64,000 bases of DNA from Acidobacteriales bacterium 59-55 (GTDB taxonomy: Bacteria > Acidobacteriota > Terriglobia > Terriglobales > Acidobacteriaceae): contig MKSV01000007.1 of assembly GCA_001897435.1 (NCBI GenBank), positions 558,001-622,000 of the forward strand. The letters run 5' to 3'. The notes under the pieces were generated by a model. It saw only the letters and a list, made by a program, of their open reading frames with translations. It searched no databases and was not told the origin of the DNA. Below are positions 9,002-18,072 of this stretch, piece after piece. Every line of letters starts with the position of its first letter. Positions within the stretch are counted from its first letter, which is position 1. The position numbers were made by a program, and so were the translations under genes.

Positions 9002-12000
9002 ATGGAACGGATTCCCTCAAATTTGCTGGCCTCTGCTTTTTCAACCCCTGAGAATCTCCCTCCCCGGAACCTGACATCCCTGTCTTTGGGCTCCCAGCCA
9101 TCTTTGATCGATGAGCGCTTCGACCACGACTCCTGCGGAGTCGGCTTCGTGGCGAAGCTGGACGCGAAGCCTTCGCATGGGATTTTGGAGCAGGCCCTGA
9201 CCGCGCTGAGCCGCCTGTCGCATCGTGGCGCGACCGCCGCGGACGGAAAGAGCAGCGACGGCGTCGGTGTGTTGACGGCCGTTCCCCGGACTTTTCTGTT
9301 GCAGGCTGCGGGTATTGAGTTGGACGAGAAGGAGTTGCTCGGCGTAGGGATGCTGCTGCTCCCGTTGGAAGAGACGCGCGCCGAAGAATTACTGGAGCGA
9401 TGCCTGACCACTCACGATTTGAAGGTGCTTTGTTGGCGCGACGTGCCGATCTGTACGGAGTGGCTTGGTGAGGAAGCCCTCAGCACGATGCCGAAGATTC
9501 GGCAGGTTCTGGTTGTAGACTCGCCGCGAGCCGAGGCGGGGACGATGGAGCGAAGGCTCTATCTGGCGCGGAAGCAGTTTGAGCGTGCTCATGAGCGCGG
9601 GGATGTTACCGGGTATGTCGCCTCGCTCTCCTCGCAGACGATCACCTACAAGGCCATGGTCGCCGGCAGTTTCCTTTCAAAGTTCTATCCCGACCTCGCT
9701 TCCGAGCAGTACGTTACTCCCTTCGCGATCTTCCATCAGCGCTATGCGACCAACACCCTGCCTACCTGGCATCGTGCGCAGCCGGGCCGCAAACTGGGCC
9801 ACAACGGCGAGATCAACACCGTCTGGGGCAACCGCGCGCGCATGGCATCGCGGGACTCTACCCTGCCGGTCGAATGCAAGCCGGTCCTGACCGAGGGCGG
9901 TACCGATTCGACCAGCCTCGATGAGGCCATCGAACTGCTCTCGCAGAATGGCAGAACCCTAGCCGAGGCAGTCCGAATGCTGCTTCCGCCCGCGGTCGTA
10001 GGCAAGCAGACCTCTCCGTTCCTGCGTTACCACATGGATTGCGCCGAGCCATGGGATGGTCCGGCGGCGCTGGCCTTCAGCGATGGCCGCGTGGTTGGAG
10101 CCGCGCTGGACCGCAACGGGCTGCGGCCGTGCCGCTTTGCCGTGACCAGCGATGGCCTGGTGGTCGCCGGATCGGAGATCGGCCTCGTCGACCTCGATCC
10201 GGATGTTGTTACGCACAGCGGCCGCCTGGGACCGGGCGAGATGCTCCTGGTTGACCTGGAAAACCATAAGCTGTACGAGAACGAAGCGCTCCTGCGGCTG
10301 TTTGACGAGGGCGCGACTTACGCCAAGCTGGTCGAGGAGACGCCGCTCGATTCGCTGCCGGTGACGCCAATCGACGCTGCCGCGCTTGCCGCCTCCCAGC
10401 GCGGGTTCGGGTATACCCGCGAAGACGTGAAGATGATCCTGCAGCCGATGGCCGCTAATGGTAAGGATGCTGTGTGGTCGATGGGCGACGATACTCCGCT
10501 GGCCTTTCTGGCAAAGGTGCCGCGTCCCGTATACGCCTACTTCCGGCAGCGGTTCGCTCAGGTGACCAATCCGGCGATCGATCCTCTGCGCGAGGCCTGC
10601 GTCGTCTCTCTGCACACCCAGCTTGGGCCGTGGGCGCATCTTCTGGATAAGAACTCGCCGCTGCCGGGGCTTTCGCTGCCCTCCCCGCTGTTGTCGCTGG
10701 GGCAGGTTGAGGCGCTGCGCAAGCGTCAGCATGGCCATGCCGACGAGTTGAGCTTTGCCGAGATTCAGTGCGTCTTCAGGCCGGAGATCTCGCTGGTTCA
10801 GGCGCTGGATGAAGTCTGCATGAAGGCTGTGCAACTGGTGCGCAACGGCGCTCGCATTCTCCTGCTGTCGGATCGTTCGGCGAGCCCCGAGCGTCTGCCG
10901 GTTCCCATGGCGATGGTGACCGGAGCGGTCCACCAGGCGCTGGTACTGGCCGGGTTGCGCACGCTTGCCGGAATCGCAGTTGAGGCGGGCGATTGCCGCG
11001 ACATTCACCATGCTGCTGTTTTGATCGGCTATGGCGCAGGCGTCGTCTGCCCGTGGCTCGCGCTTGAAACGGCGTTGAGCGTGGCTCCTGCAGGAACCGA
11101 TGCCGCGGAGTATGAGCAGAAGATGCTCCATGCGCTCGACGCGGGACTGGCCAAGGTCATGTCGAAGATGGGAATCTCGGTCGTCTCCAGCTATCGCGGC
11201 GCACACCTGTTCGATATTCTCGGGCTGCATTCGAGCGTCGTAGATCGTTGCTTCCTCGACACGCCCGCGCCGCTCTCCGGCATCGGGTTTGCCGAGATCG
11301 ACCGCCAGCTCCGCCAGATGTGGCATGCAGAGGATGCCGCTGCTCCGGCCGCAGACCTGCCGGACTATGGCTGGGTGCGTTTCCGCAAGAATACGGTCTC
11401 CGAGTCGCATGTCTGGCAGCCACCCAACGTCAAGGCGCTGCAGTCGGTCGTCGGCACGGCGCACAATGTTCCGCTGACGTCGGACCCGACGGGCGCTTTC
11501 GCCACCTTTACCCACGATGTTCTGGAGCGCGATCCGGCAGTGCTGCGCGACCTGCTGAACATCCGTCCCGCAGGACCGTCGCGCCCTGTGAGCGAGGTTG
11601 AGGCTGCGAGCAGTCTTTGCAAGCGGTTCATCTCAAGCGCCATGTCGCTGGGCTCGTTGAGCCCGGAGGCGCACCAGACGATTACGGAAGGGATGAACCT
11701 GCTCGGAGGCCGCTCGAACACCGGCGAAGGCGGCGAAGATCCCGCCGTCTACAAGATCGACTCAGCCGATGGCGGAAAGATTCACGTTGAGGCTGAACTG
11801 GCCATGGAGGCGCAGACGAATGGCGGCGGCGTGGCAGTTGCGGTGGTTGCCGCCGCGGTCGCGGCCCCTGCCGTCCATACGTCGCTGAACAACAAGATCA
11901 AGCAGATCGCATCGGGACGTTTCGGTGTGACTGCCGAGTATCTGGCCCATGCCGAAGAGATCGAGATCAAGGTAGCCCAGGGCGCGAAGCCCGGCGAGGG

Positions 12001-13567
12001 CGGCCAGTTGCCCGCGCACAAGGTGACCGGAATGATCGCCCGGCTGCGCCACGCTCAGCCCGGCGTATCGCTGATCTCGCCGCCGCCGCATCACGATATC
12101 TACTCGATTGAGGACCTGGCGCAACTGATCTATGACCTGAAGCGCGTGAACCCGAAGGCTGCGGTCGGCGTCAAACTGGTATCCGGTTGCGGCGTCGGCA
12201 CGGTTGCTGCCGGTGTTGCCAAGGCCTACGCGGACTTCATCGTGATCGCCGGCAATGTGGGCGGTACGGGCGCTGCGGCTTTGTCGAGCATTAAATATGC
12301 CGGCAATCCATGGGAGCTTGGGCTGGCAGAGGCGCAACAGGTGCTGATGCAGAACGGGATGCGCGGCCGCGTCCGGTTGCGCACTGACGGCGGCCTGGCG
12401 ACGGCGCACGACATCCTGATTGCGGCGCTGCTCGGCGCGGACGAATACGCCTTCGGTACGGCGGTGCTGGTGGTGCTGGGCTGCGACATGGCCCGGCAGT
12501 GCCATCTGAACACCTGTCCCACGGGCATCGCAACCCAGAATCCGAAGCTGCGGGCGAAGTTCCGCGGCAAGCCGGAGCACGTGGTCCGGTTCTTCGAGGA
12601 GCTTTCGTCCGATCTGCAGCAACTGCTGGCGTTCTACGGATTCTCCTCGCTCGACGAGGCGATCGGGAGGACCGATCTGCTGGAGCAGGTTCGGTTCGAC
12701 GGCAACCTTGATCTTCAGCCGATGCTGGCCAAGGTCTCGGAAGGCGCAAGCCGGTGGATGGGAATCCGCAACGATCAGCCCATGGTCGGAGTTCCGCTCG
12801 ACGAGGCATGGGTTGAGCCTGCGCTTGAGGCTACGGAACAAGGAAAGCCTTACGTCGTCGAATCCAAAGTCGCCAACAGCGACCGGTCGATAGGCTCCCG
12901 GTTGGCCGGAGAGTTGGTGCTGCGCCGCGCGCAGCGTGATTTCCCCTCGGATATCACCTTCAATCTGCAGGGAACCGCGGGCCAGTCCTTCGGCGCCTTC
13001 GCCGCGGATGGGATGAAACTGGTGCTCGACGGGCAGGCCAACGACTTTGTCGGCAAGGGACTCTCCGGCGCCGAGATCGTCATTCGCGCCTGTGGTCTGG
13101 CAGCCAAGGACAGCGGGCAGCATGTGATCCTGGGCAACGTCGCCTTGTACGGAGCGACATCCGGCAAGCTGTTCGCAGCAGGCCGGGCCGGTGAGCGGTT
13201 CGCGGTCCGCAACTCGGGCGCGATTGCCGTGATCGAAGGAGTTGGAGACCACGGCTGCGAGTATATGACGGGCGGCGTAGTGGCGGTTCTGGGCCGCGTC
13301 GGAATGAACTTTGGCGCAGGCATGACGGGCGGATTGGCGTGGGTCTACGACGCCGACGGCTCCTTCGTGTCCGACGAGAGGTATCATCCGGAATTTATTA
13401 CAGCGGAAGGGTTTAATTCGGTTGAGCCGGAGTCGCAGGAGTCGCTGAGATCGCTGATCGCCGCTCACGCCGAGCAATCTGCGAGCGGCCTGGCGAAGGC
13501 GATGCTGGCAGATTGGCCGAAGCAGGCTGCGGCATTCGTTCGGCTGACGCCTGTCCCCCAAGTCTAA
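9002..13567 (+). CDS. gltB: Glutamate synthase large subunit
   Basis: At 1521 residues this is full-length GltB, which makes two glutamates from glutamine and 2-oxoglutarate. The N-terminal Ntn-type glutaminase starts at Cys45 (DHDSCGVGF), implying removal of a propeptide of about 44 residues. The central FMN barrel holds GRSNTGEGGED and PGEGGQLPAHKV, and the 3Fe-4S cluster is bound by GCDMARQCHLNTCPTG (CX5CX4C). The C-terminal GXGXG-rich beta-helix is present. The small subunit gltD does not follow; the next genes are a regulator and an acyl-CoA ligase. The divergent ARG boxes suggest ArgR control. Confidence 0.96.
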   Translation: MERIPSNLLASAFSTPENLPPRNLTSLSLGSQPSLIDERFDHDSCGVGFVAKLDAKPSHGILEQALTALSRLSHRGATAADGKSSDGVGVLTAVPRTFLLQAAGIELDEKELLGVGMLLLPLEETRAEELLERCLTTHDLKVLCWRDVPICTEWLGEEALSTMPKIRQVLVVDSPRAEAGTMERRLYLARKQFERAHERGDVTGYVASLSSQTITYKAMVAGSFLSKFYPDLASEQYVTPFAIFHQRYATNTLPTWHRAQPGRKLGHNGEINTVWGNRARMASRDSTLPVECKPVLTEGGTDSTSLDEAIELLSQNGRTLAEAVRMLLPPAVVGKQTSPFLRYHMDCAEPWDGPAALAFSDGRVVGAALDRNGLRPCRFAVTSDGLVVAGSEIGLVDLDPDVVTHSGRLGPGEMLLVDLENHKLYENEALLRLFDEGATYAKLVEETPLDSLPVTPIDAAALAASQRGFGYTREDVKMILQPMAANGKDAVWSMGDDTPLAFLAKVPRPVYAYFRQRFAQVTNPAIDPLREACVVSLHTQLGPWAHLLDKNSPLPGLSLPSPLLSLGQVEALRKRQHGHADELSFAEIQCVFRPEISLVQALDEVCMKAVQLVRNGARILLLSDRSASPERLPVPMAMVTGAVHQALVLAGLRTLAGIAVEAGDCRDIHHAAVLIGYGAGVVCPWLALETALSVAPAGTDAAEYEQKMLHALDAGLAKVMSKMGISVVSSYRGAHLFDILGLHSSVVDRCFLDTPAPLSGIGFAEIDRQLRQMWHAEDAAAPAADLPDYGWVRFRKNTVSESHVWQPPNVKALQSVVGTAHNVPLTSDPTGAFATFTHDVLERDPAVLRDLLNIRPAGPSRPVSEVEAASSLCKRFISSAMSLGSLSPEAHQTITEGMNLLGGRSNTGEGGEDPAVYKIDSADGGKIHVEAELAMEAQTNGGGVAVAVVAAAVAAPAVHTSLNNKIKQIASGRFGVTAEYLAHAEEIEIKVAQGAKPGEGGQLPAHKVTGMIARLRHAQPGVSLISPPPHHDIYSIEDLAQLIYDLKRVNPKAAVGVKLVSGCGVGTVAAGVAKAYADFIVIAGNVGGTGAAALSSIKYAGNPWELGLAEAQQVLMQNGMRGRVRLRTDGGLATAHDILIAALLGADEYAFGTAVLVVLGCDMARQCHLNTCPTGIATQNPKLRAKFRGKPEHVVRFFEELSSDLQQLLAFYGFSSLDEAIGRTDLLEQVRFDGNLDLQPMLAKVSEGASRWMGIRNDQPMVGVPLDEAWVEPALEATEQGKPYVVESKVANSDRSIGSRLAGELVLRRAQRDFPSDITFNLQGTAGQSFGAFAADGMKLVLDGQANDFVGKGLSGAEIVIRACGLAAKDSGQHVILGNVALYGATSGKLFAAGRAGERFAVRNSGAIAVIEGVGDHGCEYMTGGVVAVLGRVGMNFGAGMTGGLAWVYDADGSFVSDERYHPEFITAEGFNSVEPESQESLRSLIAAHAEQSASGLAKAMLADWPKQAAAFVRLTPVPQV

Positions 13568-13596
13568 GTCTCTTCCATTTGAGTGGCGTCTTTTCG

Positions 13597-13631
13597 GGCC
13601 GGTCTTCTTCGGGAGACCGGCCATTCTCTTT
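13597..13631 (+). terminator. Hairpin terminator after gltB
   Basis: GGCCGGTCT and AGACCGGCC form a perfect nine-base stem with an eight-base loop, followed by ATTCTCTTT. The T run is interrupted, but position 30 bp after the gltB stop supports a terminator. Confidence 0.75.
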
Positions 13632-13784
13632 GGATCAGCAAAAAAAATGTGGAAAAGAAGGCTCATGCATAAAGATGCAGATCTCTATATAAATCGGAAT
13701 TCATTCTTGGCAACGCAGGGTTCGCTTCAATAAAGTGGCCTAGCCTCAGGTTTTCTGAGCGGGACGACTGAAGGGCAGATAGAG

Positions 13785-14405
13785 ATGAATGTGGAACTGA
13801 AAAAGATCGATGAAGTTTCAGGCGCGGGAGGCGAGAAATATCAGCGCATCCTTGATGCTGCGGTGGAGGTGATTGCCGAGCGGGGATACTTCAACTCCCC
13901 GGTCAGCGCGATTGCCAAGCGTGCCGGCGTGGCCGACGGCACCATCTATCTCTACTTCAAGAGCAAGGACGATGTTCTGCGCACGGCAATCGACTCGACC
14001 TTTGAAAAGTTCTACCGGAAGGTCGTCGATGCGTTTGTGACGCTCGATGCGCCGCGAGAGCAGCTTGAGTACATCGCGCAGGTCCATCTGGAGAGCCACT
14101 CGGTCAACCGCAGCATGGCGGTGCTGATGCAGACCGAGATGCGGCAGAGCGCGAAGTTCATCGAGGAGTTTTCGCACCACCACCTGGTCAAATACATCCA
14201 GATGGTTCGCGAGGTGGTGCGGCGAGGGCAGGAGCAGGGAATCTTTCGCAAAGATATTTCAGATGGCGTGGTGGCGCATTGCATGTTCGGGGCGATCGAT
14301 GAGCTGCTGAGTTCGGCGGTGTTTACCGGGCGGGAGTACGACGCCAGGAACACGGCATCTCAGGTAATCGATGTGCTGCTGAACGGGATTGCGGCGGGGA
14401 AATAG
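13785..14405 (+). CDS. TetR-family regulator (FadR-like)
   Basis: The 206-residue protein has a TetR helix-turn-helix at about residues 18-65 (ILDAAVEVIAERGYFNSPVS, AKRAGVADGTIYLYFKSKDD). The C-terminal half (LESHSVNRSMAVLMQTEMRQS, FSHHHLVKYIQMVREVV, HCMFGAIDELL) resembles the acyl-CoA-responsive FadR/TetR_C group that represses fatty-acid degradation. The next gene, 95 bp on, is a long-chain acyl-CoA ligase, which supports a role in fatty-acid control. The upstream 217 bp hold AT-rich elements near 13675-13695 that may be a promoter, but no clear palindrome was identified. Confidence 0.85.
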   Translation: MNVELKKIDEVSGAGGEKYQRILDAAVEVIAERGYFNSPVSAIAKRAGVADGTIYLYFKSKDDVLRTAIDSTFEKFYRKVVDAFVTLDAPREQLEYIAQVHLESHSVNRSMAVLMQTEMRQSAKFIEEFSHHHLVKYIQMVREVVRRGQEQGIFRKDISDGVVAHCMFGAIDELLSSAVFTGREYDARNTASQVIDVLLNGIAAGK

Positions 14406-14500
14406 AGATAGCCGGTGATCGCTCCTGAAGGCGATTCCTGCTCCGCAATGTACGATGCAAGTGTCCGTTTTCCAGTAAAGCGCAACGGATTGAAACTTCA

Positions 14501-16309
14501 ATGGTTGAGGCGGCAGGCATGTTTGATCTGGCAACGTTGAACGATGTGATGGCGCGGGCTACGGGACGCGGTGACCGTCCTGTGATGAGGTGGCAGGACG
14601 GGGATGGCACGTGGAAGCCGATCTCGTCGGTCGAACTGTATGGGCGGGTGCGTGCCCTGGCCGATATCTTTCGCGGCTGGGGGCTGGTGAAGGGAGACCG
14701 CGTGGTGATTCTGTCGGAGAATCGCTGGGAGTGGGCGGTGACGGACTTTGCCACGCTGGCGACTGGCGGCGTCGATGTGCCTCTCTATCCGACGCTGACC
14801 GCCGAGCATGTGGGCTACATGCTGCGGGATTCGGGGGCAAAAGTCGCGGTTCTCTCCTCGAAGGAGCAGTACGAGAAGTTGGTGGCCGCGGGCGATCTGC
14901 CGGAGCTGGAGCATGTGGTGGTGATGGATACCGGCGACTTCGGCAACGCGGAGAGCTTCGCCGCTCTGATGCAGAGCGCGCCGGCGAAGCAGCAGCGCGA
15001 TGCAGAGTTCGACACGATGGCGAAGCAGGCTCAGGCCGACGACTTGGCGACGATCATCTATACCTCGGGCACGACAGGCGAGCCCAAAGGCGTAATGCTG
15101 ACGCACGGCAATCTGGCCAGCAATCTGAACGTCTCGACCGATCCGTTTGGATTCAATGAGACAGACAGTTGCATCTCGTTTCTGCCCTTGTCGCATGTGA
15201 CGGCGCGTCACGTGGACTATGCGCTGATGTGCAATCAGGCGACGCTGGCCTATTGCCCGAAGTTCGATCTGCTGCCGGCGGCGATGAAGGCACTGAAGCC
15301 GACGATCTTTGTGGCGGTGCCGAGGGTCTACGAGAAGATCCGGCAGGCGGTAGAAGGCAAATCCGCCGCATCGCCGGTGAAGTCGAAGATTCTGAGCTGG
15401 GCGCTGGCCCGTGGGAAGGCGCATCGGCCGAAGACGCTGGAGGGGATTGCCCCCTGGGGGCTGGGCTGGAAGCTGGCCGACAAGCTGGTCTTCGGCAAGA
15501 TTCGCGAGGCGTTCGGCGGACGGGTGCAGGTCTTCATCTCGGGCGGCGCTCCGCTGGGAATGGATACGGCGGGGTGGTTCGCCGATGCGGGGATTCGCAT
15601 CTTCGAGGGTTATGGGCTGACGGAGACTTCGCCGGTGATCGCGCTCAATTACCCGAAGGCGCACCGGATCGGGACCGTGGGCAAGGCGCTGCCCAATGTG
15701 GAGTGCCGGTTTGCCGAGGACGGCGAACTGGAGGTGCGCGGGCCGTCGATCTTTCCGGGGTATTGGAAGAAGGAGAAGGAGACGGCGGAGGTCTTTGCCG
15801 GCGGCGGATGGTTCCGGACCGGAGATATCGGAAATCTGGACGGCGATGGCTTCCTGTCGATCACGGACAGGAAGAAGGAGTTGATCAAGACCAGCGGAGG
15901 AAAGCTGATTCCGCCGCAGCCGATTGAGAATAAGCTGAAGGCGAATTCGCTGGTGGCGCAGGCCGCGATGGTGGGTGACAAGCACAAGTTCGCCTGCGTT
16001 CTGCTATCGCCTAACTTTGCCGCGCTGGAAGCGTGGGCGAATGGGCAGGGAATCGCGGCGGGCGACCGTGCCGCGCTCGTGAAGGATCCGAAGGTGGTGA
16101 AGCTCTATCAGGAGATTGTGGACAAGGTGAATGCCGAACTGCCGAGCTACGAGAGCATGAAGCGCATGAGCGTGGTGGCTGATGAGTGGTCGATTGAAGA
16201 GGGCGAGTTGACTCCGAGCATGAAGCTGAAGCGCCGCGTCGTGGAGAAGAAGTACGCGAAGGAAATTGCGGAGTTCTATGCCGATGAGGCTACGTCGAAG
16301 GTGCGGTAA
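14501..16309 (+). CDS. Long-chain acyl-CoA ligase (AMP-forming)
   Basis: The 602-residue protein belongs to the ANL adenylating superfamily and activates long-chain fatty acids with ATP and CoA. The P-loop IIYTSGTTGEPKG is near residues 183-195. FLPLSHVTAR, VFISGGAPL and GYGLTETSP form the adenylate pocket, WFRTGDIG holds the hinge Asp, and DRKKELIKTSGGK is the C-terminal lid. The length and motifs match membrane-associated FadD/FACL15 types. ATG at 14501 or at 14519 (MFDLATLN) are both possible; neither has a strong ribosome site. The adjacent FadR-like TetR gene is the likely regulator. Confidence 0.9.
   Translation: MVEAAGMFDLATLNDVMARATGRGDRPVMRWQDGDGTWKPISSVELYGRVRALADIFRGWGLVKGDRVVILSENRWEWAVTDFATLATGGVDVPLYPTLTAEHVGYMLRDSGAKVAVLSSKEQYEKLVAAGDLPELEHVVVMDTGDFGNAESFAALMQSAPAKQQRDAEFDTMAKQAQADDLATIIYTSGTTGEPKGVMLTHGNLASNLNVSTDPFGFNETDSCISFLPLSHVTARHVDYALMCNQATLAYCPKFDLLPAAMKALKPTIFVAVPRVYEKIRQAVEGKSAASPVKSKILSWALARGKAHRPKTLEGIAPWGLGWKLADKLVFGKIREAFGGRVQVFISGGAPLGMDTAGWFADAGIRIFEGYGLTETSPVIALNYPKAHRIGTVGKALPNVECRFAEDGELEVRGPSIFPGYWKKEKETAEVFAGGGWFRTGDIGNLDGDGFLSITDRKKELIKTSGGKLIPPQPIENKLKANSLVAQAAMVGDKHKFACVLLSPNFAALEAWANGQGIAAGDRAALVKDPKVVKLYQEIVDKVNAELPSYESMKRMSVVADEWSIEEGELTPSMKLKRRVVEKKYAKEIAEFYADEATSKVR
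16297..16308 (+). repeat. 12-bp direct repeat, left copy
   Basis: GAAGGTGCGGTA occurs here, covering the last codons and most of the stop of the acyl-CoA ligase gene, and again at 18051-18062. The two copies bracket the RHS/membrane-protein segment, as expected for an insertion footprint, but chance cannot be excluded. Confidence 0.6.
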
Positions 16310-16339
16310 AGCAAGAAATTGAGGTGGGCCTTCGTTACG

Positions 16340-17143
16340 ATGCAAGTGGAATTCATCTACGGCGGCGGTTCATATCGTGCCTCTTTTGCATGCAGGTTCA
16401 CCGGCAAAGAAAGGGACACAGAATCAGGACTCGATTACTTCGGGGCAAGGTACTACAGCAGCAGCATGGGAAGATGGATGTCGCCAGACTGGAGCGCCAA
16501 AGCGGAACCCGTGCCATACAGCAAGCTGTACGATCCGCAGACGCTGAACCTGTATGGGTATCTGACCAATAATCCGCTCTCTCGTGTTGACCCCGATGGC
16601 CATGGTCCCTTGTGGGACAAGTTCAAAGCAGTTTTCTATGGGAAAGCCAGTGCTGGACCGGGAGTCGGTACGGAGCTGAAAGCGACGAAATATGCCAAAG
16701 TCGAGATCGGTGCTAAGACTCAAATAGAAGTTCGTGGAAGCTCCAGCGGGGTCGATGTTACCGCCAAAGCGGTTGCAGAGGCCAAGGTGACAGTCGGAAG
16801 ATCGTCCGCTGGAGCATCTGTGGAGGCCGACAAACAGCTAGTCAAGAACGGGAATGCTGACCCGCAACCGACGACCGTAACCGGTAATGTCGGAATCAAC
16901 TCTGCCACCGCAGGCCCGAACGAAATCGGAGTTGAGGGTCACGTAGGCGCAGTGGGGGTGGAGGTTGGAGTCGATGTGGACAAGGCAAAAGAGTTCGGAG
17001 CTGCGGTAGGCGATAGCGTGAACGCCGCTGGTCAATACATCTTGAATGCAGTGACGCCAAGTTCAAATGCATCTCCCTCGGCTCCCGGAGCGCCAGGCGG
17101 CAACCCGCTGTCCATACCCCTGCCATCCCCTCAGCCACAGTGA
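16340..17143 (+). CDS. Orphan RHS core C-terminus with variable tail
   Basis: The 267-residue reading frame starts almost directly with the RHS repeat-associated core: FTGKERDTESGLDYFGARYY, SMGRWMSPDWSAKAEP, LNLYGYLTNNPLSRVDPDGH. Full RHS/YD-repeat proteins have hundreds of upstream residues with YD repeats and a secretion signal; here only about 20 residues precede the core, so the gene is an N-terminally truncated or displaced cassette. After the core comes a tail of about 190 residues rich in Val, Ala, Gly and Lys (VEIGAKTQIEV, VGVEVGVDVDKAKEFG) with a Pro/Ser end. No known toxin domain was recognised in it. In RHS systems this position holds a polymorphic toxin, and the next gene encodes immunity. 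Confidence 0.75.
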   Translation: MQVEFIYGGGSYRASFACRFTGKERDTESGLDYFGARYYSSSMGRWMSPDWSAKAEPVPYSKLYDPQTLNLYGYLTNNPLSRVDPDGHGPLWDKFKAVFYGKASAGPGVGTELKATKYAKVEIGAKTQIEVRGSSSGVDVTAKAVAEAKVTVGRSSAGASVEADKQLVKNGNADPQPTTVTGNVGINSATAGPNEIGVEGHVGAVGVEVGVDVDKAKEFGAAVGDSVNAAGQYILNAVTPSSNASPSAPGAPGGNPLSIPLPSPQPQ

Positions 17144-17153
17144 AGGAGCCAAT

Positions 17154-17594
17154 ATGACCCGATATCTCCTAGGAGACCGTTATAGAGTCCCAAAGGCTGT
17201 GCTGATCCTGGTCGCTTCTTGGATGGCCGCACTAGCTTTAGTCACTGTCATCCTGCTTCTCATCTGGGTAGCTGGAGCGTGGATGCCCAGTCACAGTCAA
17301 GGATGGTCTCCTTGGATTTCGATACCCGTAGGGCTATTGGGGGCATACGCGGCGCTCGGAGCCGTGTGTCTCTACGTCACGATGTGGGGGTACTGGATAG
17401 TTGTTGAGCGGTCTTCTACCGGTGTTCGTATCGGGTGGTTTTTAGCTCTGCTCTTCGGTGTTCATTACGGAGCGCTGGCCTATGCTGTGTACGTTTGGAA
17501 ACGGAAGCTGCGACCGATCTCCACGAGCCCGAGCCTCGAAATAGGAGATGTGCCGCGTCCATCGAAAGACCACCATGCTGCGCATGGGATTTAA
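17154..17594 (+). CDS. Small membrane protein, candidate RHS immunity protein
   Basis: The 146-residue protein has three or four hydrophobic segments: about 14-38 (VLILVASWMAALALVTVILL), 50-75 (ISIPVGLLGAYAALGAVCLY...GYWIVV) and 85-105 (IGWFLALLFGVHYGALAYAV), then a basic and polar tail. AAGGAG lies just upstream of the ATG, which is 10 bp after the RHS stop, so the pair should be co-transcribed. No family was recognised. Position directly after an RHS tail is the usual place of the cognate immunity gene, and membrane immunity proteins typically counter membrane-acting toxins. The role is inferred from position only. Confidence 0.65.
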   Translation: MTRYLLGDRYRVPKAVLILVASWMAALALVTVILLLIWVAGAWMPSHSQGWSPWISIPVGLLGAYAALGAVCLYVTMWGYWIVVERSSTGVRIGWFLALLFGVHYGALAYAVYVWKRKLRPISTSPSLEIGDVPRPSKDHHAAHGI

Positions 17595-17707
17595 GGGGAC
17601 ACGTCACCCCCGAATGGGAGCTGTGGAGCAACCTGAAGTTCCCTGGCGGGAACGTGTGTGGGATGAGCGGGCTACAGCCACAAGGCGCGAAAATGCTGGT
17701 GTTTACA

Positions 17708-17726
17708 GGTTGCTGTGCGTGAACGT
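17708..17726 (+). repeat. 19-bp direct repeat, copy 1
   Basis: GGTTGCTGTGCGTGAACGT is identical to the copy at 17789-17807, 81 bp downstream. A shorter relative (GAACGTGTGTGG) is near 17650. Upstream flanks are also partly alike (GGTGTTTACA and GGTGTAAACG). Confidence 0.85.
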
Positions 17727-17788
17727 CTGTGGAATCAGCAGCTAAGAGGAAAAACCGGCCTTCGGTGGTGGTTCGGTGTAAACGCTGC

Positions 17789-17807
17789 GGTTGCTGTGCG
17801 TGAACGT
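17789..17807 (+). repeat. 19-bp direct repeat, copy 2
   Basis: Exact second copy of the repeat at 17708-17726, lying in the same non-coding stretch. Confidence 0.85.
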
Positions 17808-18050
17808 GTTGAAGATGCAGGGCCGGGCATCGGTGGCCGAAATACCCTTCGCTCCAGCGTCCGTCAAGGCTCTGCGCTGCGCTCCGACACCGCTGGGCGC
17901 GGCACTGCGTGGCCCTGACCGGCCCCTCCGCTGCGGTGATGGCCGGTCATGAGGAGCATGCCTGCTCCCCGGTTCTTGAAAGAACCGAGCGGCTCAAGAA
18001 GAAGGAGATGCACCATTTCTTCCTGGGGTCGATATTGCATGGGCCTATCT

Positions 18051-18062
18051 GAAGGTGCGGTA
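18051..18062 (+). repeat. 12-bp direct repeat, right copy
   Basis: GAAGGTGCGGTA, identical to 16297-16308, just upstream of nfo. The distance between equivalent bases is 1754 bp and spans the RHS cassette. Confidence 0.6.
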
Positions 18063-18072
18063 GGCTGGAGGC

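Larger units (their letters stand above)
17595..18050. other. Non-coding stretch after the RHS cassette
   Basis: No convincing gene is present. It contains two exact 19-bp direct repeats (17708-17726 and 17789-17807), a hairpin around TTCTTGAAAGAA near 17984, and a GC-rich palindromic section around 17915-17950 with GACCGGCC and GGCCGGTC arms. It may be debris of earlier RHS cassettes. Confidence 0.55.

Noticed and set aside
9002..13567. gltB as a ferredoxin-dependent glutamate synthase
   Set aside because: Total length and motifs are ordinary GltB; no ferredoxin-loop insertion could be recognised by eye, so the absence of gltD was left as a separate observation.
11762..13666. 634-codon open frame opposite gltB, and a similar 622-codon frame opposite the alpha-dioxygenase (20138-22006)
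   Set aside because: Both mirror genes with clear domain motifs and show no motifs of their own.
17548..17745. Small open frame after the candidate immunity gene
   Set aside because: It overlaps that gene, has no ribosome site and reads through the 19-bp repeat; treated as non-coding.
17979..18000. Hairpin with TTCTTGAAAGAA as a member of the PspC-leader hairpin family (38242)
   Set aside because: The shared TTGAAAG loop is short and the stems differ; two cases do not make a family.
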